Positions 1 through 7,777 of a stretch of 64,000 nucleotides of DNA are shown piece after piece. This DNA comes from Nocardiopsis alborubida (lineage in GTDB: Bacteria > Actinomycetota > Actinomycetes > Streptosporangiales > Streptosporangiaceae). The position numbers were made by a program, and so were the translations under genes. Numbering within the stretch: the first letter of the stretch is position 1; each line of letters starts with the position of its first letter. The stretch lies in NCBI RefSeq assembly GCF_012396365.1, contig NZ_JAAXPG010000007.1, positions 124,001-188,000 on the forward strand. Reading direction: 5' to 3'. Below the pieces are notes generated by a model that saw only the letters and a program-made list of their open reading frames with translations, did no database searches and had not been told where the DNA came from.

Positions 1-1351
1 CGAAGGACAGGTCGCGCACGTCCGTCCCCGCCAGGCGCACGGCGCCCGAGTCCACGTCGTACAGGCGCGGGGCCAGCTGGGCGATGGTGGACTTGCCCGC
101 GCCGGAGGAGCCCACCAGGGCGACCGTCTGCCCGGGTTCGATCCGGAAGGACACCCCGTGCAGGACCTCGCGCTGCTCGGCGGTGTCCAGGACGGCGACG
201 TCCTCCAGGGAGGCCAGTGACACCCTGTCCGCGGAGGGGTAGGAGAAGGAGACGTCGTCGAACTCCACCGACACCGGCCCGGAGGGGACCTCGCGGGCCT
301 CCTCCCGCTCCTCCACCAGGGGCCGCAGGTCCAGGATCTCGAAGACCCGGCTGAAGCTGACCAGGGCGCTCATCACCTCCACACGGGCGCTGGCCAGGGA
401 GGTGAGCGGGGCGTACAGGCGGGTGAGGAGCATGCCCATGGACACCACGGTGCCCGCGTCCAGGCGGCCGGTCAGGGCGTAGAACCCGCCCAGGCCGTAG
501 ACCAGGGCCAGGGCGAGCGCGGAGACCAGGGTCAGGGCGGTGAAGAAGACCTCCTGGACCATCGCGGTGCGCACGCCGATGTCGCGGACCCGTCCGGCGC
601 GGCGGGCGAACTCGGCCGACTCCTCCTCGGGTCGGCCGAAGAGCTTGACCAGGGTGGCGCCGGGCGCGGAGAAGCGCTCGGTCATCTGGGTGCCCATGGC
701 GGCGTTGTGGACGGTGCGCTCGCGCTCGATCCTGGCCAGGCGCGCGCCCATACGGCGGGCGGGCACCACGAACAGCGGCAGCAGCACGAGTGCGAGCAGG
801 GTGATCTGCCAGGACAGGGCGAGCATGACGCCCAGGGCCAGGACCAGGGTGACCAGGTTGCTGAGCACCCCGGAGAGCACGTCGCTGAAGGCGCGCTGGG
901 CACCGATGACGTCGTTGTTGAGGCGGCTGACCAGGGCTCCGGTTCGTGTACGGGTGAAGAAGGCGACCGGCATGCGCTGGACGTGGTCGTAGACGGTGGT
1001 GCGCAGGTCCAGGATGAGCCCCTCGCCGACCCGGGAGGAGAGCCAGCGCACCACCAGCCCCAGGGCGGCTTCGAGGAGCGCGACGGCGGCGATGAGCCCG
1101 GCCAGGAACAGCACGGGTTCCAGCGGGCCGCCGTCGGTGATGGTGGTGACGACCCGTCCGGCCAGGAGCGGGGAGGCCACGGTCAGGACGGCGGTGACCA
1201 CGCTCAGGGCCACGAACCAGACCAGCTGGCGCGCGTGGGGCCGGGCGAAGGAGGCGATCCGGCGCAGGACGGGCAGGGAGAAGGGTCGCTGGTCCTCGCG
1301 GGCGTGCATGGCGTGGTACATCGAGTTCCACGCGGCCATTTCCATACTCAT
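1..1351 (-). CDS. ABC exporter, fused permease-ATPase (3' end outside window)
   Basis: Half-transporter of the multidrug/lipid exporter type, pumping a substrate out across the cytoplasmic membrane as a dimer. The N-terminal 320 or so residues are the six-helix ABC exporter domain, with hydrophobic stretches such as LVWFVALSVVTAVL and a TGALVSRLNNDV-like segment. They are followed by an ATP-binding domain in which Walker A (GSSGAGKST) is visible. The gene leaves the window before the signature and Walker B motifs, so its length and completeness are unknown. Start chosen at the ATG at 1351; a second in-frame ATG lies at 1345. A MerR/SoxR-type promoter element lies 37-67 nt upstream, suggesting induction by a redox-active or toxic compound. 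Family assignment is firm; substrate is unknown. Confidence 0.9.
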   Translation of the reverse strand, partial: MSMEMAAWNSMYHAMHAREDQRPFSLPVLRRIASFARPHARQLVWFVALSVVTAVLTVASPLLAGRVVTTITDGGPLEPVLFLAGLIAAVALLEAALGLVVRWLSSRVGEGLILDLRTTVYDHVQRMPVAFFTRTRTGALVSRLNNDVIGAQRAFSDVLSGVLSNLVTLVLALGVMLALSWQITLLALVLLPLFVVPARRMGARLARIERERTVHNAAMGTQMTERFSAPGATLVKLFGRPEEESAEFARRAGRVRDIGVRTAMVQEVFFTALTLVSALALALVYGLGGFYALTGRLDAGTVVSMGMLLTRLYAPLTSLASARVEVMSALVSFSRVFEILDLRPLVEEREEAREVPSGPVSVEFDDVSFSYPSADRVSLASLEDVAVLDTAEQREVLHGVSFRIEPGQTVALVGSSGAGKSTIAQLAPRLYDVDSGAVRLAGTDVRDLSF

Positions 1352-1387
1352 GGTCGTCCACCGGATCTGTCGGGGTTGATGCCATGA

Positions 1388-1418
1388 ACCGTAGGACCTC
1401 AACAAATATTGAGGTCAA
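1388..1418 (-). promoter_or_regulatory. MerR/SoxR-type promoter with operator dyad
   Basis: On the minus strand, TTGACC (1418-1413) is followed by a 19-bp spacer and TACGGT (1393-1388). Inside the spacer is a perfect dyad GACCTCAA-N6-TTGAGGTC (1395-1416 on plus). The core CCTCAA-N6-TTGAGG has the 18-bp length and sequence of SoxR sites, and the over-long 19-bp spacer is the hallmark of MerR-family activated promoters. It should drive the ABC exporter. No MerR gene is in the window. Confidence 0.7.
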
Positions 1419-1574
1419 GCCACCACGCCCGCCCGTCACCCTCCACCGCCCGGGGGCCGCTGCGCGGGGAAGTGGGACACCCGCGGCCGACGCCTGTGAA
1501 CCGTCGCTCCGGTGACCGGATCCGGCCTCCGTAGCCCTCTTCTGCGGCTGTCGATGCTCTGGTAGAACGACCCC

Positions 1575-1748
1575 GTGGACCCCCAAGGACTCCTCGCGCT
1601 GCTCCTCCTCGTCCTCTTCTCCGCGTACTCGGTCCACTCCGGCCTCAAGGACCTGTCGGCGGCCCTGCGGACCCGGCGGGACGCCCGCCTCCTGGACCGA
1701 ACCGGCGTGCGCGCGCGGGGAGTCGTCACATCCGTGCACCGTTCCTGA
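1575..1748 (+). pseudogene. DUF3592 membrane protein, 5' fragment (split by IS)
   Basis: First 57 codons of a membrane protein interrupted by the IS at about 1746-3388. It reads from GTG 1575 through one hydrophobic helix (LLALLLLVLFSAYSV) to ARGVVTSVHRS, then hits TGA inside the IS end. A -10-like TAGAAC ends 6 nt before the GTG, so the transcript is probably leaderless. Joining base 1744 or 1745 to 3388 or 3389 restores an open frame into the 3' fragment, giving the RGVVTSV-x-TVTVAF pattern of DUF3592 proteins. Function of the family is unknown. Confidence 0.75.
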
Positions 1749-1761
1749 ACAGTGATCAGAA

Positions 1762-1779
1762 GTGACCCCAGGGGGTCAC
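1762..1779 (-). repeat. right-end hairpin of the IS (probable omega-RNA end)
   Basis: Perfect 8-bp stem GTGACCCC / GGGGTCAC separated by 2 nt, at the 3' end of the tnpB-like gene and overlapping its stop codon (1776-1778). Subterminal palindromes at this position are typical of IS200/IS605 right ends. In TnpB systems the guide (omega/re) RNA is made from this end and reads into the flanking DNA, here the DUF3592 gene. Confidence 0.6.
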
Positions 1780-3149
1780 ACTGGTACCGCACCCATCCCG
1801 AACGGTGCTGGATGGGCTGGGTCACCGCGTTCCTGCCCCGTCCGGCCACGCGCATCGCGTGCACGCTCCGTGACGGGTGGGCGGTTTCCCTCACGCCCAG
1901 AACTCCCCGATGCGGCCTGGATGGTCCGATGCCCCACACCATCACCCTGGTGGTGTGGGGGCGGTGCCGTCCGTCGCCGGACCGGGTGGCCCTGGGCGCG
2001 CCGCCCGACCGCGATGCTCGCAGCATCGTGCCGGGAGACCTTCCTGGTTGTGGTGGACAGGGGTTGTTGCCAGTGCTGGGCACCCCACCCCCCGCCGAAG
2101 GCAAACGCCGGGTACACGGCGATGACCGCCACCCCCAGGGTGTGGGCCATCGACACCAACCGGGACCGCAGCCGAGCGGTGGGAAAACCACTGATCAACT
2201 GCCGGAAGCGTTTCCGCCGTCCGTGCTTTTCCCTGGACTTGTCCGCGGAGAAGTCCAGGTCCTCCACCGCGATGGCCCGCACACCTTGTGCGGTGGCCCA
2301 GCGCAGCAGCCGGGACAGGGCATGACGTACCTGCGCGTCCCGGTGCTGGGAGTTCCCGGACAACTCGAAGGCGAACCGGCGCGGGTTCCCGATCGGGTTG
2401 CCGTGGGTGTCGAGTCGCCAGGCGGCCAGGTGGTCGACGTTGGCGTCCACCCCGACCACCCCGCGGGCCAGCGCCGCCTCCCACGGCACCTGTGGGACAG
2501 GGGCGGGGGTCCAGGACGCGCTCACATACCACCGACCCCGATCCGCATCCAGGTGGAGGCGGTAGGCCACCGCCCCGTCGGCCTCGACCCGATCAGCCCA
2601 CTCCGTGCCCCGGTGGGCGAAGGCCACCCGACCCGAGAGCACGTACCGGCCACGGGGCGCGTTGGCCAGATGCGCCAGCGGAGCGGGCAACCTGATCGAG
2701 ACCTGCCCCTCAGGGGTGATGCGGATGGTCTCGTTGCCGTAGCGTTTGCCGGACTCACCATCAGCGGACAGGAAGAAGCGCTCGGCCTCCCACCGAGCCC
2801 GTCACTGGGCCTGGGTGAGCCCGGCCCGGTCCAGGTGGCTGCGGCGGGCCAGCGCCCACTGCTCGTTGGAGGACTTGGTCAGGGCTCCGGCCCACCGTGA
2901 GGACGAGACAGGGGTCAGCTCCCGTTTGCGGGCCGCCCAGGAGTCCTTGCCGTGGCTGGTGCCGTCCGCGCATCGTGCGGCCAGGTCTGTGGAGGCGAGC
3001 GAGCCCAGGTGTGCGCCCACGGCCCGCAGCACCGTCTCGTCCTTTGGTGTGAGGTCCTTGAGCCGGTCACGCACGCTCACCCCGGTCGGTGTGGGGGCCA
3101 GGAACGGGTCGGCGAGGGTCCGCAACCGCCGCGTGCCGGTACCTGTCAT
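1776..3149 (-). pseudogene. TnpB-related protein, broken by an in-frame TGA
   Basis: IS605 OrfB/TnpB-related RNA-guided nuclease gene. Start ATG 3149 is supported by AGGAGG 9 nt upstream. The frame is open for 115 codons, meets TGA at 2802-2804, then continues open in the same frame for about 341 codons to 1776. The downstream part holds all three RuvC-like acidic positions: GVDANVDH, AVEDLDF and RHDAAS. The CxxC zinc finger of classical TnpB is replaced by a GGGWGAQHWQ segment, as in an actinobacterial TnpB-related subfamily. Since everything but one codon is intact, inactivation looks recent (CGA to TGA or TGG to TGA). Recoding cannot be excluded but no signal for it is visible. Confidence 0.8.
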
Positions 3150-3388
3150 CTCGCCTTGCCTCCTGACCCTGCCGGTTTCGTTGCTGTGTTCGATACGACC
3201 GTAGCCAGGTTCAGGGGTGCTTGTCCGGAGAATCAACGAACTCCTCGGACGGACTTTCCCCGGCGGGCCCTCTACCGGGGTGGGGGCACACACCACACAC
3301 CGCTTTCCAACAGCAGTAGAGGCTCACTCCTGTGCCCTCGTGTGCGTTTGAGTGGCTTCCCGATCCAACAGCTAACAACCCCCTTTCC

Positions 3389-4159
3389 CGGAGCCCCCGA
3401 GGCCACACCGTCACCGTGGCCTTCCGCAACGCCGACGGCCGGGAGCGGGAAGCGGTCGACGCCTCCGGGTTGGGCGGCTACCTCGTCCGCGAGGGCACCC
3501 CGGTCGAACTGCTTCACTCAACCGAGGACCCGAGGCTCGTCCGGGTGGAGAGCGCCGCCCTCCCCGGCTCGGCGGCCGACCACTACCCGCTCCGTCCCGG
3601 GCGCCGCCCCGGCGGCGGAAAGGCGATCGCCTCCGCGGTCCTGTCGATGCTCGCCGTGCCCGCCTTCACCGCGGTCGTCGTCGCGCTGGCCCTGACCTTT
3701 GAGGGCGGCGGCGGCCTCTTCAGGTACCTACCGTTCCTGTTCACCGTCGTCGGCCTCGGCATGCTCCTCTCCGCGACCGTGTCCTCGGTGCGCGACCGCG
3801 CGGGCGGCCGGGGCTGCACCGGAGAGGCCGACGGGACCGTCACCGACGCCTGGAGGGAGGCCAGCAACGCCACGGTGAACCGCCGCCGCGTGTACACCCA
3901 CCCGTTCACCGTGCACTTCTCGACCGGTGACGGGCGCGAGGTGCATCGGCGCTACCGGCGCTCCAGCACCTCCTACCGCCCTGTAGCGGGACAGAGCGCG
4001 CGGGTCAGGTACGATCCCGGGGCCCCAGTGCGCTTCTCCGTGCCCGAGGCCCACACCTGGGGATGCGGACCCCGCGCGGTCATGGTCGTCATCGGCCTCG
4101 GCTTCGTCTTCATCGGAACGTTCGTCGGCCTCATGTTCCTGGTGTCGGGTCCTCTCTAG
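3389..4159 (+). pseudogene. DUF3592 membrane protein, 3' fragment
   Basis: Remaining 256 codons of the interrupted DUF3592 gene, resuming at RSPRGHTVTVAF. It contains the domain repeat typical of these proteins (a GLGGYLVREGTPVELL segment and later a TVHFSTGDG-R-EVHRRYRRSS segment) and three membrane helices around 3640-3710, 3715-3775 and 4075-4150. An in-frame GTG at 3332 inside the IS could allow expression of this part alone. The 3' end overlaps the convergent EamA gene by 29 bp. Codon use is native, so the break is recent. Confidence 0.75.
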
Positions 4160-5141
4160 CCGGGTGAGCGGCTCCGCGGGCCGTCCTGCCCCGAGCGGTG
4201 CGGCTGCCCGGCCCCCTGCCGGGCGGCCGCACCGGTCTCCCGGGTCTCCTCGCGCTCCCCGCGGTCAGGGCGCTGACGGCGTTGGCTGCCACCACCGCAC
4301 CGATCGCCGCCCAGTCCACACCGTCCAACTCCTGGCCCAGCACCACCAGCCCCGCCAGGGCGGCCATCACCGGGTGCACGCTCATGAACAGGCCGAAGAA
4401 GCGGGCCGGGACCCGGCGCAGGGCGAACAGGTCCCCCAGGAACGGCACGGTCGAGGACAGCACCCCCGCCGCCGCGGCACAGGCCAGGGCGGCGGGAGTG
4501 GGCGGATGGTGCGCCAGTACCCACGCCCCGACCGGCACGAACAGCAGCGCGGAGACCCCGGCGGCCGCGGCCGAGCCCTCGATGCCCGCCACCCGCCGCC
4601 CCACCGTGCGGTTGAGCAGGATGTAACCGGCCCAGCAGGCGGCGGCCACCAGGGCCAGCGCCATGCCCAGGTGGTCGCCGCTGGGCTGCGGGCGCATCAG
4701 TACGGCCACCGCGCCCCCGGCCGCCAGGGCGCACCCCAGGTCCACCCGCCGGCGTGAGGCGGCCAGTGCCACGGTCAGGGGACCGAGGAACTCCAGGGTC
4801 ACGGCCAGGCCCAGGCCGATCCGGTCGACGGCGAGGTACAGGGTCAGGTTCATGGTCGCGAAGACCACCGCCATGGACAGCACCGGCCACCACTGCGACC
4901 AGGTCAGGGAGCGCAGCCGAGGACGTCCCAGCGACATCAGCACCAGTCCCGCGACCCACTGACGCACGGCCACCACACCGGCCGGGCCGATCACCGGAAA
5001 GGCCAGCGCGGCCGTGGAGGCGCCCAGCTGGTTGGACATCCCGCCGCACAGCATCACCAGCGTCCCGGCCAGTCGCCCGCGTGCGCCCGGATCCGATCCG
5101 GAGGCGGCCGCCTGCCGCGCCGTTCCCGTCGAGGTCTCCAT
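4131..5141 (-). CDS. EamA/DMT-family exporter
   Basis: Drug/metabolite transporter of the EamA (RhtA-like) type, 336 residues. About ten hydrophobic helices form two EamA repeats, with the typical FATMNLTLYLAVDRIGLGLAVTLEFLGPL helix pair in the first half and a similar ALRRVPARFFGLFMSVHPVMAAL in the second. Such proteins export amino acids or small metabolites; the substrate here is unknown. The C-terminus is a basic, proline-rich tail. It is divergent from a LysR gene 68 bp away, a common exporter/regulator arrangement, and the LysR-type site between them probably controls it. Its 3' end overlaps the broken DUF3592 gene. Confidence 0.88.
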   Translation of the reverse strand: METSTGTARQAAASGSDPGARGRLAGTLVMLCGGMSNQLGASTAALAFPVIGPAGVVAVRQWVAGLVLMSLGRPRLRSLTWSQWWPVLSMAVVFATMNLTLYLAVDRIGLGLAVTLEFLGPLTVALAASRRRVDLGCALAAGGAVAVLMRPQPSGDHLGMALALVAAACWAGYILLNRTVGRRVAGIEGSAAAAGVSALLFVPVGAWVLAHHPPTPAALACAAAAGVLSSTVPFLGDLFALRRVPARFFGLFMSVHPVMAALAGLVVLGQELDGVDWAAIGAVVAANAVSALTAGSARRPGRPVRPPGRGPGSRTARGRTARGAAHPAREDPTPGT

Positions 5142-5167
5142 GGGGCGAGCATGCGGCCCGGCGGCGC

Positions 5168-5211
5168 ATACGCAAAATGCATGTGGCAGGCCGTCTATAC
5201 GCTGTGCGTAT
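5168..5211. promoter_or_regulatory. LysR-type operator between eamA-like and lysR genes
   Basis: Perfect dyad ATACGC-TGT-GCGTAT at 5197-5211 (a T-N11-A LysR box) overlapping the LysR start codon, with a further ATACGC half-site at 5168-5173, 29 bp away. This arrangement of recognition and activation sites suits autoregulation of the LysR gene plus control of the divergent exporter. Confidence 0.65.
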
Positions 5212-6073
5212 GGACATGGAGCTGCGTCACCTGCGCTGCCTGGTCGCCATCGTCGACACCGGGAGCTTCACCGACGCCGCCCTCGAACTGGGCACCTCCC
5301 AGGCGGCCGTCTCGCGCAACCTCGCCGCCCTGGAACGCTTCCTGGGCGTGCGACTGCTGCACCGCACCAGCCGCGACGTGGCCCCCACCACGGCGGGCGT
5401 GCAGGTCCTGGCACGGGCACGGGCGGTGCTGGCCGAGGCCGACAACCTGGTGCGCGAGGCCAGCACCGGGCACAGCCGCCTGCGCCTGGGGCACGCGTGG
5501 TCGGCCGTGGGCCGCCACACCGCCGAGTTCCAGCGGCTCTGGGCTGTCCGCCACCCCGACGTGGACCTGCACCTGGTGCGGACCAACTCGCCCACCGGCG
5601 GGCTGGCGGAGGGGCTGTGCGACCTGGCCGTGGTCCGCGCCGCCTTCGACGAACGCCGCTTCGACAGCGCCCTGGTCGGGTGGGAGCGCCGTTACTGCGC
5701 GATGGCCTCCGACGATCCCTGGGTCCGGCGCCGCTCCATCCGCCTGGCCGAGATCGCCGACCGCCACGTGCTCGTCGACCGCCGAACGGGCACCACCACC
5801 GCCGAACTGTGGCCCGAGCGGGCGCACCCGGCACTGGAGCACGTCAACGACATCGACGACTGGTTGGCCGGGATAGCGACCGGGCGCAGCGTCGGGATCA
5901 CCGCGGAGAGCACCGTGACCCAGTACCGGCGCGACGGCATCGCCTTCCGTCTGGTGGGCGACGCCCCGCGAGTCCCGGTCCGGGTGCTCTGGCGGCGCCA
6001 CGACCCGCACCCGGCCACCTTCGCGGCCGTGGCGCTGCTCTCGGACCTGTACGGGGAGCGGAAGCGGTCCTGA
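5210..6073 (+). CDS. LysR-family transcriptional regulator
   Basis: 287 residues: an N-terminal winged helix-turn-helix (residues 3-62, with GSFTDAALELGTSQAAVSRNLAALE) and a C-terminal periplasmic-binding-like effector domain. Start ATG 5210 gives the canonical MDMELRHLRCLVAIVDTGSF; ATG 5216 is an alternative. It probably activates or represses the divergent EamA exporter in response to the exported compound; the inducer is unknown. The start codon lies inside the operator dyad, so binding could directly block its own expression. Confidence 0.9.
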   Translation: MDMELRHLRCLVAIVDTGSFTDAALELGTSQAAVSRNLAALERFLGVRLLHRTSRDVAPTTAGVQVLARARAVLAEADNLVREASTGHSRLRLGHAWSAVGRHTAEFQRLWAVRHPDVDLHLVRTNSPTGGLAEGLCDLAVVRAAFDERRFDSALVGWERRYCAMASDDPWVRRRSIRLAEIADRHVLVDRRTGTTTAELWPERAHPALEHVNDIDDWLAGIATGRSVGITAESTVTQYRRDGIAFRLVGDAPRVPVRVLWRRHDPHPATFAAVALLSDLYGERKRS

Positions 6074-6139
6074 GCGGCGCGGTCACGCGGGCCCGGCCGG
6101 TGCCTCGGGCAGCGGCCCCTGACGACGCCGCCGCGGACC

Positions 6140-6871
6140 TCACACGCCCGTGGCCACGGGCGCGGCGTCCTGTCCGTGGTACCGCGCCTGTTCGTGGTAC
6201 TGCGCGGGCTCCTCGTGGCGGGGCGCCGCGGTGTACACGCCCACGTGGGGGTCCTCGGGGGACAGCAGCAGGGCGCGGCCCAGCGTGGCCTGGGCGTGGG
6301 CGCAGGCGCGCGCCACCAGGGGCAGGGTGAGGGCGAACAGCACTCCGGCGAGCATGTGCACCACCGTGGTCGCCAGCGCCGGGGACTCGGGCGCCAGGTA
6401 GGCGCCCACGTCGGTGTAACCGGGAATGGTGTACAACGACCAGCCCCACAGCGGCTGGAGCAGCCCGGCCAGGGCGCCCGCCCACCAGGTGACGGTGAGG
6501 CAGAAGCCGACCACGGCCACGGGCAGGAGCACCAGCGCGTGCAGGGCGTCCAGCCAGCTCTGCGGGCAGGCCAGCGGGGTCAGGGCCCGGCGCAGGGGAC
6601 CGGCTCCGGGGGCGGGGGAGCGGTAGGGGCGGCGCACCACCGGTCGGCGTCCCAGGTCGGCCAGGCGGATGCGTTCGACGTGGGCGAACCCGCGTGCGGC
6701 GTACAGGGTGCCCGTCATCAGGAACAGGCCCGCCACGACGACGGCGGTGCCCGCCCCGGCGGCCAGACCCGTCAGGACGACCACGAAGGCGATGAGGGCC
6801 GTCGGCAGGCCCAGGAGGGTGTAGCGGGTGTCGGCCAGGAGTCGGGCGACGGGGTTGCGGGTCGTGTCCAT
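6140..6871 (-). CDS. stand-alone sensor-domain membrane protein
   Basis: 243 residues matching the putative sensor domain that usually forms the membrane N-terminus of actinobacterial NarL-type histidine kinases. Here it stands alone, with no kinase domain. Two paired membrane regions are visible (about residues 20-60 and 110-205), with the typical opening NPVARLLADTRYTLLGLPTALIAF. The C-terminal 35 residues are soluble and rich in His, Tyr and Gln. Start ATG 6871 was chosen because it begins the family's usual N-terminus. Stand-alone copies may sense membrane stress or partner with a kinase encoded elsewhere; the role is unknown. Confidence 0.75.
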   Translation of the reverse strand: MDTTRNPVARLLADTRYTLLGLPTALIAFVVVLTGLAAGAGTAVVVAGLFLMTGTLYAARGFAHVERIRLADLGRRPVVRRPYRSPAPGAGPLRRALTPLACPQSWLDALHALVLLPVAVVGFCLTVTWWAGALAGLLQPLWGWSLYTIPGYTDVGAYLAPESPALATTVVHMLAGVLFALTLPLVARACAHAQATLGRALLLSPEDPHVGVYTAAPRHEEPAQYHEQARYHGQDAAPVATGV

Positions 6872-6979
6872 GGCCCCGAAGTTACGCCCGTCCGAGCCCG
6901 GAGTCAGGGCGGTACGGGTGCGGACCGGGGGTGGTGCTGGCTCCACCCCGCGTTGGCGCCGCCGCGCCGCGGGCCCCGG

Positions 6980-7705
6980 TCACAGACCGCCCAGGAGTGC
7001 GGAGGCCTCGAGGGTGACGGGCCCGAAGCTGACGATTCCGTCGAAGAGCCCCGCGAGCCACAGCCCGTGCCGCAGGACCAGGAAGCCGACGATGCCGATG
7101 ATCCAGCCCATGGCCTCGCGGGAACCGGACTCGATCTTGGCCCGCCAGCGCTCCATCCGGGGCCGCATCCGCTCGCCGAAGGCGCGGTGGACCAGGTAGA
7201 GCAGGATCGGCGGCAGCACCATGACGACGTTGTAGGCGGCGAGCAGGGGCACCCAGGCCGCGGCGGAGAGCCCGGCGGTGGTCATGATGCCGATCGCGCC
7301 GAAGTAGGGCAGCGCGGTGCCGCCCTCCAGCAGGCCGGTGGCCAGGCCCAGCGCGACCATGGCGCCGGTGCGCAGCGAGGCGGGCCTGCGCTGCCGACGC
7401 GGCCCGCTCGGCATGAACAGGGCGTAGGCGAGCATGCCCCCGCCCAGCACCACCATCGCCCAACCCAGGACGGGGCTGTCGGCGAGGTCGTCCAGGGCCT
7501 CGAACACGAAGCCGAGGCCGAGCATGAGCGCGCATCCCAGGGCGAAGTAGAAGGCGGCGACGGTGCCCAGGTAGGCGAAGAGGGGACGGGCCACCGACCG
7601 CGCCCCGCTGAGTAACACGTACAGCGAGACCCCGATGGTGGCGGGGCTCAGGGTGTCCAGCAGCGCCAGTCCGGCGACCGGCAGCAGCACTTCCAGGGAC
7701 GGCAT
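6980..7705 (-). CDS. GAP/Sap family membrane protein (LysE-like)
   Basis: 241-residue polytopic protein of the GAP (Sap, sulfolipid-addressing) family, related to LysE exporters. It has six hydrophobic helices, a conserved LALLDTLSPATIGVSLYVLL near the N-terminus and ATGLLEGGTALPYFGAIG in the middle. In mycobacteria such proteins help move glycolipids to the surface; the substrate here is unknown. Start ATG 7705 leaves 72 bp to the divergent TetR gene, whose operator repeats lie between them, so TetR repression is likely. Confidence 0.82.
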   Translation of the reverse strand: MPSLEVLLPVAGLALLDTLSPATIGVSLYVLLSGARSVARPLFAYLGTVAAFYFALGCALMLGLGFVFEALDDLADSPVLGWAMVVLGGGMLAYALFMPSGPRRQRRPASLRTGAMVALGLATGLLEGGTALPYFGAIGIMTTAGLSAAAWVPLLAAYNVVMVLPPILLYLVHRAFGERMRPRMERWRAKIESGSREAMGWIIGIVGFLVLRHGLWLAGLFDGIVSFGPVTLEASALLGGL

Positions 7706-7730
7706 CGGGTTCTCCCCAGCTCTCGTTTTC

Positions 7731-7765
7731 ACACGTCTGTGTCAAATAAAATAACACAGTTGTGC
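7731..7765. promoter_or_regulatory. tandem TetR operator dyads
   Basis: Two copies of ACAC-N4-GTG(T/C), at 7731-7742 and 7754-7765, 23 bp apart. Together they form a larger near-symmetrical repeat (CACGTCTGTGT ... ACACAGTTGTG) around an AT-rich core. It lies between the GAP-family gene and the divergent TetR gene, the expected place for a bidirectional operator. Confidence 0.6.
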
Positions 7766-7777
7766 TAGAAAGGGGAG

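Larger units (their letters stand above)
1746..3388 (-). mobile_element. IS200/IS605-family TnpB-type element inserted in a DUF3592 gene
   Basis: About 1.64 kb element carrying one TnpB-related gene on the minus strand and no TnpA. The boundaries are deduced from the interrupted host gene: TTCC is present at both junctions (GGAA on the element's own strand), so the ends are ambiguous by up to 4 nt and there is no further target duplication, as expected for this family. A perfect subterminal hairpin (1762-1779) marks the right end and overlaps the tnpB stop codon. Without TnpA the element could move only in trans. Confidence 0.8.

Noticed and set aside
2802-2804. TGA in the TnpB-related gene read as selenocysteine
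   Set aside because: No selenoprotein is known in this family, no Sec machinery or hairpin signal is seen, and the position is not conserved as Cys.
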